Source: Pseudomonadota bacterium (GTDB taxonomy: Bacteria; Pseudomonadota; Gammaproteobacteria; Burkholderiales; Rhodocyclaceae). From it: a stretch of 64,000 nt of DNA. Shown piece by piece: positions 60,356 to 64,000 of the stretch. Positions within the stretch are counted from its first letter, which is position 1. Every line of letters starts with the position of its first letter. The notes under the pieces are model-generated. The model was not told the origin of the DNA. It was given only the letters and a program-made list of their open reading frames with translations, and made no database searches. The position numbers and the translations under genes are program-made. The stretch covers positions 62,001 to 126,000 of the forward strand of contig QQUN01000079.1 in the NCBI GenBank assembly GCA_008501585.1, read 5' to 3'.

Positions 60356-61231
60356 ATGTCCGACCGTCATCCCATCATTGCCATCACCGGCTCCTCCGGC
60401 GCCGGCACCAGCACCGTGCAGCGCACCTTCGAGGAAATCTTCCGCCGCGAGGGCGTCACCGCCGCCACCATCGAGGGCGACAGCTTCCACGCCTTCGACC
60501 GCCGGCAGATGCGCGAGAAAATGGCCGAGCACGAAGCCGGCGGCGACAACCGCCTGTCGCACTTTGGCCCCGAGGCCAACCTCTTCGGCGAGCTGGAAAA
60601 CCTCTTCCGCCACTACAGCGAATGCGGCCAAGGCAAACGGCGCAAATACCTGCACAACGCCGAAGAAGCAGCCCCCCACAAGCAAGACCCAGGCACCTTC
60701 ACCCCGTGGGAAGACCTGCCCACCGGCACCGACCTGCTGTTCTACGAAGGGCTGCATGGCGCGGTGGCCAACGGCGAGATCGACGTGGCGCGCTTCGTCG
60801 ACCTGCTCATCGGCGTGGTGCCGGTGGTGAACCTGGAGTGGATCCAGAAGCTGCACCGCGACAAGTCCATGCGCGGCTACAGCACCGAGGCGGTCACCGA
60901 CACCATCCTGCGGCGCATGCACGACTACGTGCACTACATCGTCCCGCAGTTCGCGCGCACCCATGTGAACTTTCAGCGCGTGCCGATGGTGGACACCTCC
61001 AACCCCTTCATCGCCCGCGCCATTCCCACCGCGGACGAATCGATGGTGGTGATCCGCTTCGCCAACCCCAAGGGCATCGACTTCCCCTACCTGCTGAACA
61101 TGGTGCACGACAGCTTCATGAGCCGCGCCAACACCATCGTGGTGCCGGGCGGAAAGATGGAGCTGGCCATGCAGCTGATCTTCACCCCCTTCGTGTGGCG
61201 GCTGATGGAGCGGCGGAGGCAGTTGCTGTGA
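60356..61231 (+). CDS. cbbP: Phosphoribulokinase
   Basis: A 291-residue bacterial-type phosphoribulokinase. The ATP loop is ITGSSGAGTSTVQ (residues 10-22), the catalytic Asp is in TIEGDSFHAFDR, and the conserved FYEGLHGAV and VVNLEWIQKLHRD follow. It phosphorylates ribulose-5-phosphate to RuBP, the substrate of RuBisCO. The length fits the octameric proteobacterial class. Confidence 0.96.
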   Translation: MSDRHPIIAITGSSGAGTSTVQRTFEEIFRREGVTAATIEGDSFHAFDRRQMREKMAEHEAGGDNRLSHFGPEANLFGELENLFRHYSECGQGKRRKYLHNAEEAAPHKQDPGTFTPWEDLPTGTDLLFYEGLHGAVANGEIDVARFVDLLIGVVPVVNLEWIQKLHRDKSMRGYSTEAVTDTILRRMHDYVHYIVPQFARTHVNFQRVPMVDTSNPFIARAIPTADESMVVIRFANPKGIDFPYLLNMVHDSFMSRANTIVVPGGKMELAMQLIFTPFVWRLMERRRQLL

Positions 61232-61263
61232 ACCCTGCCCGCCATGCCTCACACCCCCACCGG

Positions 61264-61370
61264 CGGCCGGTTGAAACCGGCCCTACGACGCCGCCCCACC
61301 TCGCCGTAGGGCGGGTTTCAACCCGCCAACACCGTATCGAGATGACAAAAGCGGGTTGAAACCCGCCCAC
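61264..61370. repeat. Cluster of three REP-type palindromes between cbbP and cbbT
   Basis: Three units follow each other: GGCCGGTTGAAACCGGCC with CTAC (61264-61286), GGCGGGTTTCAACCCGCC (61306-61327) and GCGGGTTGAAACCCGCCC (61351-61368). Neighbouring units are in opposite orientation, so several hairpins are possible. They fill almost the whole gap before cbbT. Confidence 0.8.
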
Positions 61371-61382
61371 CGGAGACCGCTC

Positions 61383-63416
61383 ATGACCGCCCGCCTCGCC
61401 ACCGCCGCCCTCGACACCCTGCGCGCCAACGCGCTGCGCTTTCTGGCCATCGACGCCGTCGAGGCCGCCCGCTCCGGCCACCCCGGCATGCCGATGGGCA
61501 TGGCCGAGATCGCCGTCGCGCTGTGGACGCGCCATCTCAAGCACGACCCGGCCGACCCCGCCTGGGCCGACCGCGACCGCTTCGTGCTCTCCAACGGCCA
61601 CGGCTCGATGCTGCTCTACGCCCTGCTCCACCTCACCGGCTACGACCTGCCGCTCGACGAACTCAAGCGCTTCCGCCAACTCGACAGCCGCTGCCCCGGC
61701 CACCCCGAGGTCGGCCACACGCCGGGTGTCGAGACCACCACCGGGCCGCTCGGCCAGGGCCTGGCCAACGCGGTGGGCATGGCGTTGGCCGAGAAGCGGC
61801 TGGCGGCCGAGTTCAACCGGCCCGGCCACGCCATCGTCGACCACCGCACCTGGGTGTTTCTCGGCGACGGCTGCCTGATGGAAGGCATCAGCCACGAGGC
61901 TGCCAGCTTTGCCGGCGTGCAGCGCCTGTCCAAACTCATCTGCCTGTGGGACGACAACCGCATCTCCATCGACGGCGACGTGGCCGGCTGGTTTGCCGAC
62001 GACACCCCGGCGCGCTTCCGCGCCTATGGCTGGAACGTGGTCGAGCGTATCGACGGCCACGATGTCGAAGCGGTGGACCGCGCCATCCGCGAGGCGCTGG
62101 CCAATGCCGACAACGACATCGGCCCCACCCTCATCTGCTGCCGCACCACCATCGGCCGCGGCAGCCCGGCGCGTGCCGGCAGTGCCGGCGTGCATGGCGC
62201 ACCGCTGGGCGCCGACGAGGTCGCCGCCACCCGCGCCGCGCTCGACTGGCCGCATCCGCCCTTCCACGTGCCCGACGAGATCCGCGAGAGCCTCGACGCC
62301 CGCGCCCGCGGCGCCCGCCAGCGGGCCGACTGGCAGGCCCGCGTCGCCGCCTGGCGCAGCGCCTACCCCGAGCTGGCCGCCGAGTTCCAGCGCCGCCAGC
62401 GCGGCGACCTGCCGGTGGGCTGGCGGGTGCTGAGCACCGCCCTGCTGCGCCGTGCGCACAACGACGCCGCCACCATCGCCAGCCGCAAGGCCAGCCAGAA
62501 CGCCATCGCGCGCATCGCCCGCGCCCTGCCCGAACTGCTCGGCGGCTCGGCCGACCTGACCCACTCCAACCTCACCGACTGGCCCGGCTGCGGCGCCCTG
62601 CACGCCAACCCCGAGGCCACGCACCCCGGCCGCCACATCCACTGGGGCGTGCGCGAATTCGGCATGGCCGCCGCGCTCAACGGCATAGCCCTGCACGGCG
62701 GCCACCTGCCCTTCGGCGCCACTTTTCTGGTCTTCTCCGACTACGCCCGCAACGCCATCCGCATGAGCGCGCTGATGCGCCTGCGCGTGGTGTATGTGAT
62801 GACGCACGACGCCATCCACCTCGGCGAAGACGGCCCGACCCACCAGCCGGTCGAGCACCTGCCCGGCCTGCGCCTGATCCCCGGCCTCGATGTGTGGCGC
62901 CCCTGCGACGCGGTCGAAACCCAGGCCGCCTGGAATGCCGCCGTCACCCGCGCCGACGGCCCCAGCCTGCTCGCCCTGTCGCGCCAGGCCCTGCCGCACC
63001 AGGCCCGCAGCGACGCCCAGCTTGACGCCATCGCCCGCGGCGGCTATGTGCTGGCCGACGCCGACGCGCCGCTGCTGGCGATCCTCGCCACCGGCGCCGA
63101 GGTGGCGCTGGCCATGGCCGCGCGCGAGCGTCTGGCCGCCGAGGGCATTGCCGCGCGCGTGGTGTCGATGCCCAGCACCAGCGTGTTCGACCGGCAGGAC
63201 ACCGCCTGGCGCAACGCCGTGCTGCCGCCCGATCTCCCCCGGCTCGCCGTCGAAGCCGCCCAGCCCGACCTGTGGTGGAAAACGCTCGCTGGCGCCCCCC
63301 GAAGCGCCGTGCTCGGCATCGACCGCTTCGGCGAATCCGCCCCCGCCGAGGCGCTGGCCGAGCGCTTCGGCTTCACCGTCGAGCACGTGGTCAACGCCGC
63401 ACGCGGCCTCCTGTAG
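61383..63416 (+). CDS. cbbT: Transketolase
   Basis: A 677-residue transketolase. The thiamine diphosphate motif is in FLGDGCLMEGISHEAASFAGVQRLSKLICLWDDN (GDG...N), the N-terminal histidine region is SGHPGMPMGMAE, and the C-terminal pyrimidine domain has THDAIHLGEDGPTHQPVEHL. It moves two-carbon units in the regeneration of RuBP. The ATG at 61383 fits the family start; an upstream TTG falls in a repeat. A class-typical C-terminal domain is present and complete. Confidence 0.95.
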   Translation: MTARLATAALDTLRANALRFLAIDAVEAARSGHPGMPMGMAEIAVALWTRHLKHDPADPAWADRDRFVLSNGHGSMLLYALLHLTGYDLPLDELKRFRQLDSRCPGHPEVGHTPGVETTTGPLGQGLANAVGMALAEKRLAAEFNRPGHAIVDHRTWVFLGDGCLMEGISHEAASFAGVQRLSKLICLWDDNRISIDGDVAGWFADDTPARFRAYGWNVVERIDGHDVEAVDRAIREALANADNDIGPTLICCRTTIGRGSPARAGSAGVHGAPLGADEVAATRAALDWPHPPFHVPDEIRESLDARARGARQRADWQARVAAWRSAYPELAAEFQRRQRGDLPVGWRVLSTALLRRAHNDAATIASRKASQNAIARIARALPELLGGSADLTHSNLTDWPGCGALHANPEATHPGRHIHWGVREFGMAAALNGIALHGGHLPFGATFLVFSDYARNAIRMSALMRLRVVYVMTHDAIHLGEDGPTHQPVEHLPGLRLIPGLDVWRPCDAVETQAAWNAAVTRADGPSLLALSRQALPHQARSDAQLDAIARGGYVLADADAPLLAILATGAEVALAMAARERLAAEGIAARVVSMPSTSVFDRQDTAWRNAVLPPDLPRLAVEAAQPDLWWKTLAGAPRSAVLGIDRFGESAPAEALAERFGFTVEHVVNAARGLL

Positions 63417-63421
63417 ATGCC

Positions 63422-63501
63422 GATCCCGGATTGCGCTGCGCTCCATCCGGGCTACCCGCACCGTAGCCCGGATGCAGGCCACAGGCCGGAATCCGGGAGC
63501 C
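63422..63501. repeat. GTAGCCCGGATG-type inverted repeats between cbbT and gap
   Basis: Two back-to-back units: ATCCCGGATTGCGCTGCGCT...CCATCCGGGCTAC and GTAGCCCGGATGCAGG...GGAATCCGGGA. Their central ends CATCCGGGCTAC and GTAGCCCGGATG are exact inverses eight bases apart. Same family as 60221-60317. Confidence 0.75.
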
Positions 63502-63541
63502 CCATTCCGCATTCACCGACAGATCCTCCGAGGAGACACCC

Positions 63542-64000
63542 ATGAGCATCCGCATCGCCATCAACGGTTACGGTCGCATCGGCCGCAACGTGTTGCGCGC
63601 CTTCTACGAGGGCGGCAAGCGCCACCCGGTCGAGATCGTCGCCATCAACGACCTGGGCAACGCCGACACCAACGCCCACCTCACCCGCCACGACAGCGTG
63701 CACGGCCGCTTCGGCCATGCGGTGGCAGTGGCCGACGGGCACTTGATGATCGACGACGACATGATCCATGTCAGCGCCGAGCGCGACCCGGCCAAACTGC
63801 CCTGGCGTGAATTGGGCGTGGACGTGGTGCTCGAATGCACCGGCCTGTTCACCAGCAAGGCCAGCGCCGGCGTGCACCTGGCCGCCGGCGCCGGCAAGGT
63901 GCTGATCTCCGCCCCCGGCGCGGCGGACGTGGACGCCACCATCGTCTATGGCGTCAATCACCACACCCTGCGCGCCGCCCACCAGGTGGTGTCCAACGCC
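63542..64000 (+). CDS. gap: Glyceraldehyde-3-phosphate dehydrogenase, 3' end outside window
   Basis: The first 153 residues of GAPDH. The Rossmann fingerprint [19 protein letters not shown] and the NAD-adenosine Asp in AINDLG near residue 37 indicate NAD preference, although Calvin-cycle enzymes of bacteria often use [13 protein letters not shown] near residue 99 is conserved. The window ends at VVSNA, just before the catalytic Cys of SNASC. GAGGAG lies upstream. It reduces 1,3-bisphosphoglycerate in the cycle. cbb operons usually continue with pgk and fba genes. Confidence 0.94.
   Translation, partial: MSIRIAINGYGRIGRNVLRAFYEGGKRHPVEIVAINDLGNADTNAHLTRHDSVHGRFGHAVAVADGHLMIDDDMIHVSAERDPAKLPWRELGVDVVLECTGLFTSKASAGVHLAAGAGKVLISAPGAADVDATIVYGVNHHTLRAAHQVVSNA

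Overview
The window is a 64 kb piece of a GC-rich (well above 60 %) betaproteobacterial chromosome. Gene content and protein sequences fit a member of Rhodocyclales (Azoarcus/Thauera/Denitromonas relatives), but this is an inference from gene families because no rRNA is present. The organism looks like a facultative hydrogen-oxidising autotroph: two uptake [NiFe]-hydrogenases lie at one end and a red-type (form IC) RuBisCO/Calvin operon at the other.

Layout. 1-11.4 kb (minus strand): an oxygen-tolerant membrane hydrogenase hupSLC with its maturation genes hupDFGHIJ. The two halves are split by a ~4.9 kb islet holding an EF-hand protein, a flavin oxidoreductase, a GST, a LysR regulator and an orphan HigA-like protein. 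11.8-16.1 kb (plus): pqqA-pqqD-pqqE without pqqB/pqqC, followed by a small membrane peptide, a urate-oxidase-N-type membrane protein, a SerC paralogue that has lost its phosphate-binding residues, and a divergent dihydroorotate-dehydrogenase-like protein. This is the best candidate here for an undescribed pathway. 16.6-23.0 kb (minus): a second, standard (oxygen-sensitive type) hydrogenase hybOABCD-G-E. 23-35 kb: ordinary genes (exporters, GST, PEP-CTERM protein, ilvD, pgi, yceH, lgt, malonyl-CoA decarboxylase, FAH hydrolase).

35-43.4 kb: an iron region with hemP-bfd-bfr-tonB-exbBD and an ftrABCD-type ferrous iron importer containing an extra porin gene, each led by a Fur-like box. 43.4-45.7 kb: a cysteine-free ribosomal protein S4 paralogue behind two perfect palindromes, plus small conserved genes. 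45.7-54.7 kb: FAD-linked dehydrogenase/GntR regulator, fabI, a HAD protein, ahpF/ahpC with an OxyR-type site, a ubiquinone hydroxylase and dsbC. 54.8-64.0 kb: cbbR, then cbbL-S-X-F-P-T-gap; every gap between the structural genes carries palindromic repeats. The last gene runs off the window.

Regulation seen directly in the DNA ties the energy genes together. Sigma-54 type -24/-12 elements lie before hupD, hupS and hybO, and perfect FNR-type boxes lie upstream of hupS/pqqA and of hybO. This would couple hydrogen oxidation, and possibly the pqq-like locus, to redox status, while CbbR controls CO2 fixation. All promoter calls are by eye and untested.
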